A stretch of DNA of 64,000 bases. It comes from Avena insularis. Taxonomy: Eukaryota; Streptophyta; Magnoliopsida; Poales; Poaceae. How positions within the stretch are numbered: position 1 is the first letter of the stretch; the number at the start of each line of letters is the position of its first letter. The stretch lies in contig CM042689.1 of assembly GCA_023614405.1 (NCBI GenBank), positions 276,031,533 through 276,095,532 of the forward strand, in the 5' to 3' direction. Made by a program: the position numbers and the translations under genes. Positions 11,801 through 20,013 of this stretch are shown piece after piece. The notes beneath the pieces were generated by a model. The model saw only the letters and a program-made list of their open reading frames with translations, did not search any database and had not been told where the DNA came from.

Positions 11801-12782
11801 TGCATCACGTTTGCTATACTTGAGTTGTGCTAATCGTGTTGTGATCAAGAATGGACATGACACAAATGACATGCTCCTCTATCACACACAAACATATGTT
11901 GCTTGGTCTTTGTTGTATGAAGGTACAAATGCATACACGGCAACCTCTATGGACCATGTGTTGACAAGAAGAATCGAAGAGAGTTACCTATGGCCACCCT
12001 TCATCGAGCTATCTCTACAAGCTAAGGTGACTTCCTTCTACTTGAGGACTCATGCTATAATCTTCATGAATTGGCTACGCTTTGAGTGTTGCTTTGCTTT
12101 TGTTGTGAGCTTTGTAGGCTTCAAGGAAGGTGAAGGGACATTGAAGTGTTGTCAAGCCAATCTTCCCGAGGACGACTATATGGTGAACCCTAGGATCAAG
12201 AAGGTCTCTCGACCGCTTCTACTTTGTGATGAGCATGTAGAGTCGAGGACGACTCTTTTTGAAGGGGGGGGAGCTGATGTAGCCCGACCTACGGTCGTTA
12301 CCACATCTTGGTATCCAACTTACGCCAAGTCGTCATGGACTCCAAAGGTGAATCCGTTCCTCTATGCGAGCCCCCTTCCTACCCTATTGAATGGTATGCT
12401 ACTTCATACTCCGTCACATATGAATGATAGGTTCACATTGACAAGTACGGAGGCAAGGGAGGAAGCCCGAAGCATCAAGCCTGACAAGACAGAGGCTTGG
12501 AAGAGGAGGCGGAAAAAGACAGATCGCCAAATGCTCTCTGTCTCCAGCGATACTACCGGATCTGGCGACCGGTACTACCGGCCAGCGGCACTACCGCCCA
12601 CTACAACCGCCCCATACAGACGACGCCAACAGAAGTCCCAGGACTGCAAGTGGTACTACCGGATCTGGACCGGATTACTGGGTCACGGTACTACGACCCA
12701 AGTCTGGTACTACCGGGTCCTGTGTGCTCACACAGACTGTTGGACCTCGCCCATGTACCCCTCTAGCTCGTCCAAACCCTAG
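8847..12782 (+). CDS. Unrecognised ~1,311-residue repeat-built protein of element C
   Basis: One uninterrupted frame; ATG at 8847 is preferred over upstream non-ATG codons. I do not recognise the product. Residues 32-115 are six acidic 14-residue repeats of the type EHYTDNGSTFLGDM. Residues about 170-215 are Pro/Arg repeats (units like PPSPRRQA). About 220-345 is His/Arg/Lys-rich and could bind nucleic acid. The centre is acidic. The second half (about 620-980) is hydrophobic and cysteine-rich, with repeats of about 38 residues built around LLNNFSxxWFxC. There is no zinc knuckle, DTG protease, RT or integrase motif. The last ~168 residues come from the 3' LTR (from 12275), including the basic WKRRRKKTDR. 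Function is unknown; a Gag-like structural or accessory role is only speculation. Confidence 0.7.
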   Translation: MSRDSRTEDDIYEESMMSHLDYDSTSIEDMTEHNTDNGSACFEDPEHYTYDDSTCMEDMELYVDNGSSCMEPMEHYTDNGSTFLGDMEYYTNNYSPRMDDFECDIDDASPSMEDTENFIEFDGSSTSHEEFLHRVEMEAYYAKQEEAHHQESMTFKAKRATPKGTTYFDDPPPRRQAPPSTRHQVPPPRWRQAPPSPRRQATSPPRRQDPPPTQRRVASKHHIHQEAPRNKNLHRQTSSHEHRHHKEDTRNRLRHLRHQDEEFKMSTNHNAQARSRRHHKYKKSAKANDHRRERHVDDQVLHQHQPSARHANDLRRHHHKAPSTTSATTKMAPRASLRPRHQASTPMLDFHDLANEENVDVYFAKLDSMSLPPPLLQDGHKTVEHGIFPSTMEASNDAHLMESNLDGDKVKNGEHGIFPSPKEAHGVEETEPTPISLSDDVVPIPCEYESHLAHLSENKSEMSDSTLCEIECFHFEGMSDTRSELRVVVDRSSETISNSNNLPSTSSVFSYVVICSMDEDARSHEAMMPQLENMYMVHEDDATPWLHQENEVVHKEATTSTTPTSYERYDQGNNKGVDDAMIPLVDMMNCEDMHAMDDTCDITYASSTLPCDDLPLHNIDHVELFDCDIIAINMPCYASCVYPPIASDLPCHASYSISPVACDNINACYFTCFACNNIDLMRYNEMAPIAFSIFGDFDDGHDKHVPHLHTHHASISYLNDINGDVHKKIYVMMDDVYLYHAHMFFLLHMMCVGTRTRMSTSVEHKLTKRALESIPQVSSRSNLALIPFACFASFMLANCSFLWFDCKHVNGIISPCDIHVSSLLDNDVLCVVTKLLNNFSLRCFACNHNSIKSMYCHESFQESRLVVATNIRTTSSFIWFVCKRVVFASVWDTHIPMIFAFDDLCVTSNMLNNFSFQWLVCTHNDVSLDILPCVFLPNSPILASKMLIEILIQCFECPTTTLYGVFEFPHLDDVQTFSMHIDLAYASRLLYLSCANRVVIKNGHDTNDMLLYHTQTYVAWSLLYEGTNAYTATSMDHVLTRRIEESYLWPPFIELSLQAKVTSFYLRTHAIIFMNWLRFECCFAFVVSFVGFKEGEGTLKCCQANLPEDDYMVNPRIKKVSRPLLLCDEHVESRTTLFEGGGADVARPTVVTTSWYPTYAKSSWTPKVNPFLYASPLPTLLNGMLLHTPSHMNDRFTLTSTEAREEARSIKPDKTEAWKRRRKKTDRQMLSVSSDTTGSGDRYYRPAALPPTTTAPYRRRQQKSQDCKWYYRIWTGLLGHGTTTQVWYYRVLCAHTDCWTSPMYPSSSSKP
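8940..9191 (+). repeat. Six 42-bp coding tandem repeats
   Basis: Six diverged units in strict 14-codon register each encode E-x-x-x-x-x-x-S-x-x-x-x-(D/P)-x, for example EHNTDNGSACFEDP and ELYVDNGSSCMEPM. A partial seventh follows. Confidence 0.85.
9354..9495 (+). repeat. Short Pro/Arg-coding tandem repeats
   Basis: Units of about 24 bp contain CCAAGGCG(C/A)CAAG and CCACC(A/T); they encode roughly six copies of a (T/P)PSPRRQA-like octapeptide inside the element C protein. Confidence 0.75.
11220..11770 (+). repeat. Cysteine/aromatic tandem repeats, about 110-117 bp each
   Basis: Four to five diverged units start near 11222, 11340, 11450, 11565 and 11676. Each encodes an N-x-SFxWFxC-like core (for example NNFSLRCFACNHN and SSFIWFVCKR), spaced by about 36-39 residues. 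They lie in the second half of the element C frame. Confidence 0.7.
12261..12274 (+). other. Polypurine tract of element C
   Basis: GAAGGGGGGGGAGC lies immediately before the TG of the 3' LTR. It is the expected primer for plus-strand synthesis, and the long ORF reads through it. Confidence 0.8.
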
Positions 12783-13288
12783 TTTTATTCCTAAACTACC
12801 CCTGTTTATGTGGCTGGCCTATATATAGAGCCCCCACCCCTCATGTACCCCTTAGGCATAGATGATAGACTAAAGACAACCCCCATTGTGGAATCTCTAG
12901 TTTTGCCTCATCCCTTTTACCAAGGGGACCGACTATCGTCACCAACCTCGATTGGACTTTGCATCACGCATCCATCGTTGAACAAGGCCTTGGAGTTCGA
13001 TGTCTCGTCTCCAAGTTGTCAAGACCCTCCCCAAGGTGTTCTTCCCTCTCCGATGTGGATTTGAGAGAGCACGTTGACCGATCTTTCCTTGCGAGGATTC
13101 TATCGGACCGGTGGCCGCTGTTCGGGAGAAATCGGCCTTGTATCGTGTGAGTTTTGCGTGTGTTCATCGTGTTATTCACGAGGTGTGTGTTCGCTTCCGC
13201 TACCTTCGCCCTTTCCCCTCGCTTTCCCATCGATTTGACCACGAGATCCGTGAAGATCGGGCCACCCAAGAGGTTAACCCCTCCATCA
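12275..13288 (+). repeat. 3' LTR of element C
   Basis: This is 1,014 bp, TG...CA, with a TATA box at 12820-12828. It has three exact GGTACTACCG motifs (12571-12580, 12652-12661, 12706-12715) plus several variants. The internal ORF stays open for 508 bp into it. Confidence 0.95.
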
Positions 13289-13589
13289 GAACCCTTCTTA
13301 CCTACGAACATGAACCACAACGAGGATAACCAAATTGTTGACAACTCGTTGAAAAATAGATATTGACTATAGTAGGAGAGACAGACACCCGCTAGCCACT
13401 TATGCAAACTAGTTGCATGTCAAGCATGGAACAGGTCTCATGTGCGAGGACATGTAAAGTTTGTCCGTGCCGCTTCATCCCACTATGCCACCAATATCCA
13501 AAATTACAACTAAGGAGAAACAACATGATCATCATCACCCACATACTCATATGTGTACTGCCCGTGTAAATCATCTACGCATAGATCCA
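13289..13589 (-). other. copia-1 leader, part next to the primer site
   Basis: This is non-coding leader matching 51509-51803 of the second copia. It starts with the right GAACC duplication of element C and runs to the primer site. Confidence 0.8.
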
Positions 13590-13601
13590 GCTCTGATACC
13601 A
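13590..13601 (-). other. Primer binding site of copia-1
   Basis: On the minus strand it reads TGGTATCAGAGC, a perfect 12-base complement of the initiator Met-tRNA 3' end, one base downstream of the LTR. It fixes the element's orientation. Confidence 0.92.
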
Positions 13602-13602
13602 C

Positions 13603-15255
13603 TATAGGGTTCACAGCATAGAAAACAAAAAATTTCCTACGATGTGAACTATGTACCAAGATCTATCTATTAGATACAAACAACGGGCGGATGTATATCC
13701 GTAGAGAACATACCCTTGAAGACCGACAAAGCTTAACGAGTTCAACTCGTGGTTGATGTAGACGATCTCTTGCCGATCTCAAGATCGAGAGGAAGTCCTA
13801 GTGCCGCAAATCAGCAGCGCATCCGTGCTCGCACACACGTTCGAGGCACCGAGCAACCTCCGCCTCCTCGCTCCAGCGATGCAGCGGAAGCACAACTCTT
13901 TCTTGCCGAATATCCACCGGGAACATGTATCTCGCTAGTCCGAGACAATGGGGGATAAATTCTAGAGGGGGAGAGAGATCCTTCACGAGGAGGTGTGAGT
14001 GAGAAGTGAGAGGAGGGGCTCCTTTTATAGGAGGAGGGGCGAACCCCAAGGGGGTGGCCGGCGCATGGGGGCTGCCCCCTTGCCCTCCCCTCTTCATGTG
14101 GGTGGACACTCCACTCACAAAAATCCATTCATATCCCTCCACTCAAAATCCCACTCAAACATGCCATTAAATTTCCACCAAATTTAATGCAAACTCTTAT
14201 TAAATAAAACTCTTTTATTTTATTCAGAATTTTGTCAATTACTTTAATGACAAAAATTCAAAAATAACCCCTTGCTAGAATTCTATTTCACATGCATAAC
14301 CACTTTATGCAATTTCACCCAAAAACCTGTTTCGGTATCTAGTGAAATAAATTCCTGCGCTTGTTCATTCTTTCGGCATGAAACTTTTGCTCCAATTGGA
14401 TGTCGGTGTCTCTTAAGTGTGTCACCCTATGGTTCGTGAACAATGTGGACATGATCGAGACCCCTCTCGGTTCAATAATCAGAAGCGGGATCTGGAGACC
14501 CATACTGACTCCCACACATTCAACGATGACTTTCTTGTGATCGTCGGAACCTTTTGCGCTAGTATATTAATCCCTTTGTTTCACGATATATTACATGTCC
14601 GAGATTCGATCATCGGTATCTCCATACCTAGTTTGATCTCGTTACTGACATGCACTCTTTTCTCGTTCCCGTGATATAACATTCTAGTGATCAAATCACT
14701 TGCTTGCAAGCTAATCAATGTGATATCACCGAGAGGGCCCGGAGTATATCTATCCGTCATCGGGATGAACAAATTCCACTCTCGATCCATGAGCCTCAAC
14801 ATAACACTTTATTAGTTTTGAATCCATCTTTATAATCACCCTGTTACGGTGTGACGTTTGATGTTATCAAGAAACTCTTCCGGTGTTAGTGATTGACATG
14901 ATCTCATGGTCTAAGGATTAGGATCACTTCGTAAGTTGTTAAAGCAATATAAACTCAATGACTTTGATCGTAATGCTATACTTTGGATGAATGTTCATCA
15001 CACCATTACACATGTTGTGATCCCATTATTAACAACATCCAATGTCCATGATCAGGAAACCTTGATCATCTTGTTAATCAACGAGCTAGTTTATGAGAGA
15101 GGCATAACTAGGAACTTTCTGTTTGTTTATTAAACACACATGTATTAATGTTTCTATATTAATACAATTATCACATGCAAAATAAACATCTATCATATAC
15201 TTGGAATACACATAATAAACACTTTATTATTGCCTCTCAGGGCATATTCCCTTCA
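13603..15255 (-). repeat. 5' LTR of copia-1
   Basis: This is a 1,653-bp LTR starting TGAAGGGAATATGCCC on the minus strand. The expected terminal CA now reads TA (CCCTATA), consistent with a C-to-T change. It is the same family as the LTR pair at 45233-46896 and 51817-53480. A TATA-like box reads CTATAAAAGG at 14021-14030. The LTR abuts gypsy RT sequence at 15256, the site where copia-1 inserted. Confidence 0.9.
14021..14030 (-). promoter_or_regulatory. TATA box of the copia-1 5' LTR
   Basis: CTATAAAAGG on the minus strand lies in a purine-rich setting; equivalent boxes occur at 45685-45692 and 52268-52275 in the second copia. Confidence 0.6.
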
Positions 15256-16480
15256 GCTAGCACCACCACCCGGATGGAATGCTCTTGGAAGTAGTGCTTG
15301 AGTTTCTTGGCGGCCATGTACACACCGTACACCAACTTCTGGTAGTGGGGGTAGTTTTGCTTGGAGAGTGATAGTACCTCACTCAGGTATTATACGTGGC
15401 GTTGGACAAGCTGGGCCTTCCCCTCTTCTGGTCTTTCCACCAGTAGTATGACGCTGACGACCCTGTTGGTGGTTGTGTTGTACATCAACATTGGCTCTTT
15501 TGCAGCCGGGGCCACCAAGACGGGTCGAGAGGTGAGCATGCGCTTCAGGTCACGGAAAGCCTCGTCCGCCTGGGGCATCCAGACAAACTTGTCCATCTTC
15601 TTCATGAGCTGGTATAAGGGAAGGGCTTTCTCGCCCAGCTGGCTGACAAACCGGTTGAGGGAGGCCAAGAACCTAGTAAACTTCTGCATGTTGCGCAAGT
15701 TCCGTGGCAGCTCCATGCGCTTGGTGGCTCCTATCTTCTTCGGGTTCGCCTCGATTCCTTGTTTCGTGATGAGAAAATCGAGGAGTTTGCTGGCTGGGAC
15801 GCCGAAGATGCATTTCTCAAGGTTCAGCTTGATCTAGAAGCGACGGAGGTTGTCGAATGTTTCCTTCAGGTCCTCGAGCAGCGTGCACCGCTCTTTGGTC
15901 TTGATGACGACATCGTCAACGTAGGCGTGCATGTTTCTACCAATTTGCATCTGCATGCATTTTTGCATGTAGCGCTGGTAGGTTTCCCCTGCATTTTTCA
16001 AACCAAAGGGCATGGTGGTGTAGTAGTAAGCCCCATACGAGGTTATGAATGATATCTTTATTTGATCGGTTACATTGAGCTTAATCTGGTGGTAGCCCGA
16101 ATAAGCGTCCAGAAAAGACAACAAGTCACAGTCGGCCGTAGAATCGATGACCTGATCTATCCGTGGTAGAGCGAACCTTGGGGCATGCCTTGTTCAGGCT
16201 GGTGTAGTCGACACACATGCGCCATGTCTTGTTCTTTTTCAGCAGCAACACCGGGTTGGCCAGCCATTCCGGGTGGAAAACTTCCATGATGAAGCTGGCT
16301 GCAAGCAGCCGTGTGATCTCCTCACTGATGGTTCTTCTCTTTTCTTCTACGAAGCGGCGTAAATACTGTTTGACCGGCTTCGCATCTGGTCAAACATGTA
16401 CAAAGTGCTCGGCGAGTTCCTCGGGACACCTGTCATGTCTTTGGGGCACCATGCAAAAATATCGCGATTCTCACGGAGGA
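15256..16480 (-). pseudogene. pol: Gypsy (Tat-type) reverse transcriptase and start of RNase H
   Basis: RT N-terminal motifs can be read at 16190-16330 (EWLANPVLLLKKNKTWRMCV, then DYTSLNKACP). The central region at 15834-16124 has FLDAYSGYHQIKLN, MPFGLKNAGETYQR and the catalytic AYVDDVVIKT. The thumb/RNase H linker at 15390-15716 has FTRFLASLNRFVSQLGEKALPLY and a partial RNase H (PVLVAPAAKEPMLMY). The frame is interrupted by several stops and shifts. Insertion of copia-1 at 15255 removes the remainder from view. Confidence 0.88.
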
Positions 16481-16754
16481 AGTCGATGAGCACGCTTTCC
16501 TATTTGCTGTCCAGGCCGTCTCCGACCAGGACAAACTTGCTTGGGTCCTCCTCGTTCAACAGGATCTTTTTTGTGCCCTTGGACGGCTTGAACTGTGACT
16601 CGCCAGCCGGCTTGGGCTCTCCAGCCGGCTTGGGCTCTCCAACCGGCATATCCGCCTGTAGGGCTGCCACGTTCTGCATTATGACGCGCTTCTCTTTTGC
16701 GATGATCATTGCCTCGGCTAACTTGGAGCCGTCTATGGCGCATTCAATCGACCG

Positions 16755-17096
16755 CTAGTAGCAACCATCGACGGTGATCACTCCATTTGGTCCTGGCAGC
16801 TTCATCTTGAGGTATGCATAGTGCGGTACCGCCATGAACTTGGTGAGAGCTGGGTGCCCTAGTATGGCGTGGTAGGCGCTGGAGAGGTTCACCACCTCAA
16901 ACCAGATCGGGTCGCAGCGGAAGTTGTTCTTGGTGCCGAATATGCCGTCCAGCTGAATCTTTCCAATTGGTGAGTGCGATGGACCCAGGACTGCCCCGTG
17001 GAATGAGGTGCTTGAGAGCTGCAGCTGGGACTCACTGATGCCGAGCCGCTCGAGGCTGCTGCTGGGACTCACTAATGCCGAGCTTGCTCGGACCAA
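16755..17096 (-). pseudogene. pol: Gypsy (Tat-type) aspartic-protease-like region
   Basis: This 113-residue frame lies between gag and RT. It contains the retropepsin fold C-terminal half, with FEVVNLSSAYHAILGHPALTKF, the typical sequence that precedes plant gypsy RT domains (pattern YNAILGRPWL). The catalytic DTG is not evident in the retained part, so it is truncated or shifted. Between 16480 and 16755 is a low-complexity linker with GEPKPAGEPKPAGE repeats. Confidence 0.7.
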
Positions 17097-19196
17097 TGTA
17101 GGTACTGAGGGACGAGGGGAACAATGGCGTTCACCTCCGCCTCACGCCTTCTCTTACTGTGCTTTGTTTTCGGCTCGGCAAGGAAGATGTGGTAGTTGCC
17201 CACTTGACGTGGGTAACCATATTCATCATCCTCACGGCGGTTGTGCCGCTCCCTGTTGTTCGGCCGGCTCCGGCTGGAGGTGGAGGTGGTGGTGGGAGAC
17301 CGCCGGCTTCGGCAATCTTCTTTGTCAAGTTGCACTAACGCGATGTATGGTTTGCGGGCTTGCTACTGCTGCTGTGGAACTTGCACGGTCTGTTGAGCAT
17401 GGACTCCATGGTGTACTTGGGCCTTGGTGGCCTGTCACCCGGTCTTTGCCTCCGGCTGCTGCCTGCAGCCGGGTCCTCGTGCACCGCTGCTACTTGCTTG
17501 GTGCCGTACCGGCTGTCAGGCTAGTCGTTTTTTCTCTTGCCATGGCAGTCGTCATGGACATGCCGCCTAGAGTGATTCTCGCCCGGCTGGCGACGCTCCG
17601 CCTGCTCGTCCGTCACGATCTGACCTTGGTCATCCACCACGATGGGCTTCTTCATGGCTGTGTCGATGGTGGCGTACTTGTCCGCAATGGCCATGACCTA
17701 GGCCATGGTTTGGGGATCTGCCCGCCGGAGTTTGTGCTTCAGCATGGTGCCGTCTCGACAACCGTTGGTAAAGAAGTCGATTGCCTAATGCTCGCGCACC
17801 CCTTCACATGAGTTGTGCATGCTAGTCCACCAATTGAGGTAGGCGCGGTCAGATTCATATTTTCCTTGAACGCAGAGGGCAAGATCGTGGGGCTGACCTG
17901 GTCGCTTGTATGTTCCGGTGAAGTTGCGAATGAACGCTTCTTCGAAGTCTAGCCAGGCATTGATGCTGTTGTCGGGGAGGCTGTTCAGACACATTCTTGC
18001 TGAGTCGACGAGCATGAGGGGGACGTAGCTGACGGCCAGGCGAAGGTTTATGTTTGTGATTCCCACGGCGGTGGTGTAGTCCATCAGCCAATCCTCGGGC
18101 TTGATGGTGCCGTTGTACCTTGGCGTGTCTCTTGGAAGCGAAAAACCCTTTGGAAACGGCTCGTTCCGGATGCGTGGGCCAGAAATTTTTGGTCCAGCTG
18201 GACATTCTTCTTCTAGCGCACGTGACTGCACCAGGAGGTCGATGCACTCATGCGCGTCAGCCGGCTCTCGGGGGCCGAGACGTCCGGTCAGGCGCGACGT
18301 TGGAGGGTCCTTGTTTCCGCCAGCCCCCTCCTCTGGCGCACGTGCTTTCTTTCCTTAGGCGGATCCTCCAGCCGGCGCACGACTGGCGCTAGTGATGGCG
18401 GCATCACGGATGCGATTGCCGCAGTTGCCGGATGCAACGCGCAGGCGGCTGTTTTGCCCGGTGTTGTCTGGGGAAGATGCCTGCTGGTTCTTGCTTCCTC
18501 CGTGTGCCATCTGGTCCGCACCTTTGCGGGGGACTATCTCCCGAGTGTTGCCCCCTTGGCTGAGAACCCCTTCGCTTGCTGCTTATTGGAGGTGGCGACG
18601 AGGATCTGGACGCGCTCCTACTGGCGACGAAGCTCCTCCCCCTCGAGGTGTTTAAGCTCCGCGGCCGCTACTTCGGGCGCTCTCATGTTCTTGGCGGGGG
18701 TGCTATAGACGGGCTGGGCCACACTGGCACACGAGTCTGCAACGCGGTCCAGTTCTGATGCGAGGTCGCACCCTTGGTGCTGGATTTGCCTGGCGAAGCC
18801 ATGGGCGGCGTTGTACTCGTGCATGGTGGCGTTCAGCCGACGCTGGTTAGCAGCAACCTTGGTGGCCTCCTCCAGGAGCTTCTAGCACGTGGCCTCGAGC
18901 GCAGCCGCCGCGACCGCTGGGTCTTCTTCGATGATGACGGGAGAACGAAGGTGCTGGATGGAGGCGGTGAGAAGGTCTTGCTCATGTTCAAGCGCAGAGC
19001 TTTCTCCACCCGCTCGACCCTCCTGAAGCGGGCGGTGGTTCTCGCGAGCGTTCACTACCATGACCTCGACGTAGCCATTTGCAGTGGCTATGCCACGGGT
19101 GATGCGGTCGAGAGGCACATCGGAGACGGTGTTGACTTCGCTGGGGAAGGCCTCAGCAATGGTGGCGACATAGACGTGGAGGTCTCCAAAGTGCAT
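17072..19196 (-). pseudogene. gag: Gypsy (Tat-type) gag, multiply broken
   Basis: The best-preserved piece (17785-18231) is a retrotransposon Gag domain with PRYNGTIKPEDWLMDYTTAV and a Gag-type segment around WLDFEEAFIRNFTGTYKRPG. Upstream (18618-19196) is a helical, Glu/Ala-rich N-terminal region; downstream (17072-17700) is an Arg-rich tail with a CKFHSSSKPANHTSRxC-like segment and the motif LTKKIAEAGGLPP. Gag forms the particle. Stops and frameshifts occur throughout. Long plus-strand frames here (for example 17008-17811 and 18774-19517) are mirror images of this GC-rich coding DNA and are not genes. Confidence 0.8.
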
Positions 19197-19355
19197 GATG
19201 GATCCGTTGGCGGGGAAGGTGTTCCCGACGAAGCACGCAGTGTTGTCGACAACGCAGTCGAAAACGCCAAGTGTGAGGATGAGCCGGAGGCCACGTGCTC
19301 ACCAGCGACGAGCGGAAGTCCCATGCGGAAGATGATCCCAGCCGAAGCGTTGTTC

Positions 19356-19371
19356 CCCATGGTGGGCGCCA
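19356..19371 (-). other. Primer binding site of the Tat-type gypsy
   Basis: TGGCGCCCACCATGGG lies two bases after the LTR end on the minus strand. It has the TGGCGCC core common in Tat/Athila primer sites; the matching tRNA was not determined. Confidence 0.65.
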
Positions 19372-19373
19372 AT

Positions 19374-20013
19374 TGTAATGGTGTGGAACACGCAGTGCCA
19401 TCGGGGATGGCTAAAGAGGGACACATTGATGCAATCGGTGGCTCACGCAACGGGTTGGGCACGGTGAACTGCAAACTCAGCGATATACCCAGGTACGGGG
19501 CCCACTTGGCGAGGTAACACCCCTACTCCTGCAAGATCTACTATATGGGGGGCGAATGCCCAGTACAGGTGCTCCTGGAGCTGTTTCCTTAGCTACTGTC
19601 GATGGCTAGAGGAAGAAGAAGAGGCAAGCTCTGGCTACTACCGATGTTGCTTACCTAGAACCCTAGCTCTACCCGCCCTTATATACTGGTTGGGGGAGGT
19701 AGATTACAATCTGGGTTCTAGGGTTTACTATTTGGATATGGGTTTATAGGGAAGGGCCGGTTGCAGGGTCCAGCCAGTCGGCCAGGACACGGTCAGCCCT
19801 TCTTTAGCGTCACCCACTTCTTTAGCGGTCACCCGGGCTTCCTTTGTAGCGTCAGCCTTGCTTTAATGGTCACCCGAGACTCCTTTGGCAGTCAGAAGAC
19901 CGCTTTACTTTATCTTCGTGGGGTAGTGCCGGTCAGGGCGGCGCGCCAGCCTGTCTGATGACGAGAGGCACCAGAGGCGTACCCCGCAAGGAGCGTCTCC
20001 CCCTATGCGCACT
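19374..20013 (-). repeat. 5' LTR of the Tat-type gypsy, inner part
   Basis: The LTR end reads ACCATTACA on the minus strand. A TATA box (TATATAAG) is at 19678-19685. The LTR continues beyond the nested solo LTR at 23163-23264 and then stops without a TG terminus, so it is truncated. Short CGGTCA/GGTCACCC repeats occur at 19790-19880. Confidence 0.75.
19678..19685 (-). promoter_or_regulatory. TATA box of the Tat-type gypsy LTR
   Basis: TATATAAG on the minus strand is followed by a C-poor leader and lies about 300 bp before the LTR end. Confidence 0.55.

Larger units (their letters stand above)
6487..13288 (+). mobile_element. Complete LTR retrotransposon with a non-gag/pol long ORF (element C)
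   Basis: Terminal repeats at 6487-7440 and 12275-13288 both begin TGATGTAGCCCGACC and end CCCTCCATCA. They are flanked by the exact duplication GAACC at 6482-6486 and 13289-13293. A Met-tRNA-like primer site follows the 5' LTR and a G-rich polypurine tract precedes the 3' LTR, so orientation is plus. The interior holds one long open frame (8847-12782). I see no zinc knuckle, aspartic protease, integrase HHCC or RT YxDD box, so the element depends on enzymes supplied in trans. The LTRs differ by roughly twenty substitutions by eye plus short indels, which suggests a fairly recent insertion. It sits in the leader of copia-1. I do not recognise the family. Confidence 0.95.
1..15255 (-). mobile_element. 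Ty1/copia LTR retrotransposon (copia-1), 5' part, with two nested insertions
   Basis: On the minus strand the order is 5' LTR (13603-15255), Met-tRNA primer site (13590-13601), leader (about 13294-13589, 6295-6481 and 3874-4432), gag and pol (3873 down to 1). The 3' LTR lies beyond base 1. Two younger elements interrupt the leader: a solo LTR at 4433-6294 and a complete element at 6487-13288, each with an exact 5-bp duplication. The leader reads continuously once they are ignored, and the same leader is present uninterrupted in the second copia at about 50800-51800. The order gag, protease, integrase, RT, RNase H is diagnostic of Ty1/copia. The LTR start resembles the BARE/Angela/WIS group; the exact family is not certain. 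The coding region carries frameshifts and a nonsense change, so this copy is dead. Confidence 0.9.

Noticed and set aside
13590..13601. tRNA-like sequence
   Set aside because: Primer binding site of copia-1 only; neighbouring bases are LTR and leader.
17008..17811. 267-codon plus-strand open frame
   Set aside because: It is antisense to the Tat-type gypsy gag/protease region in GC-rich coding DNA; no domain can be read in it.
18774..19517. 247-codon plus-strand open frame
   Set aside because: Antisense shadow of the gypsy gag N-terminus and crosses the primer site and LTR boundary.
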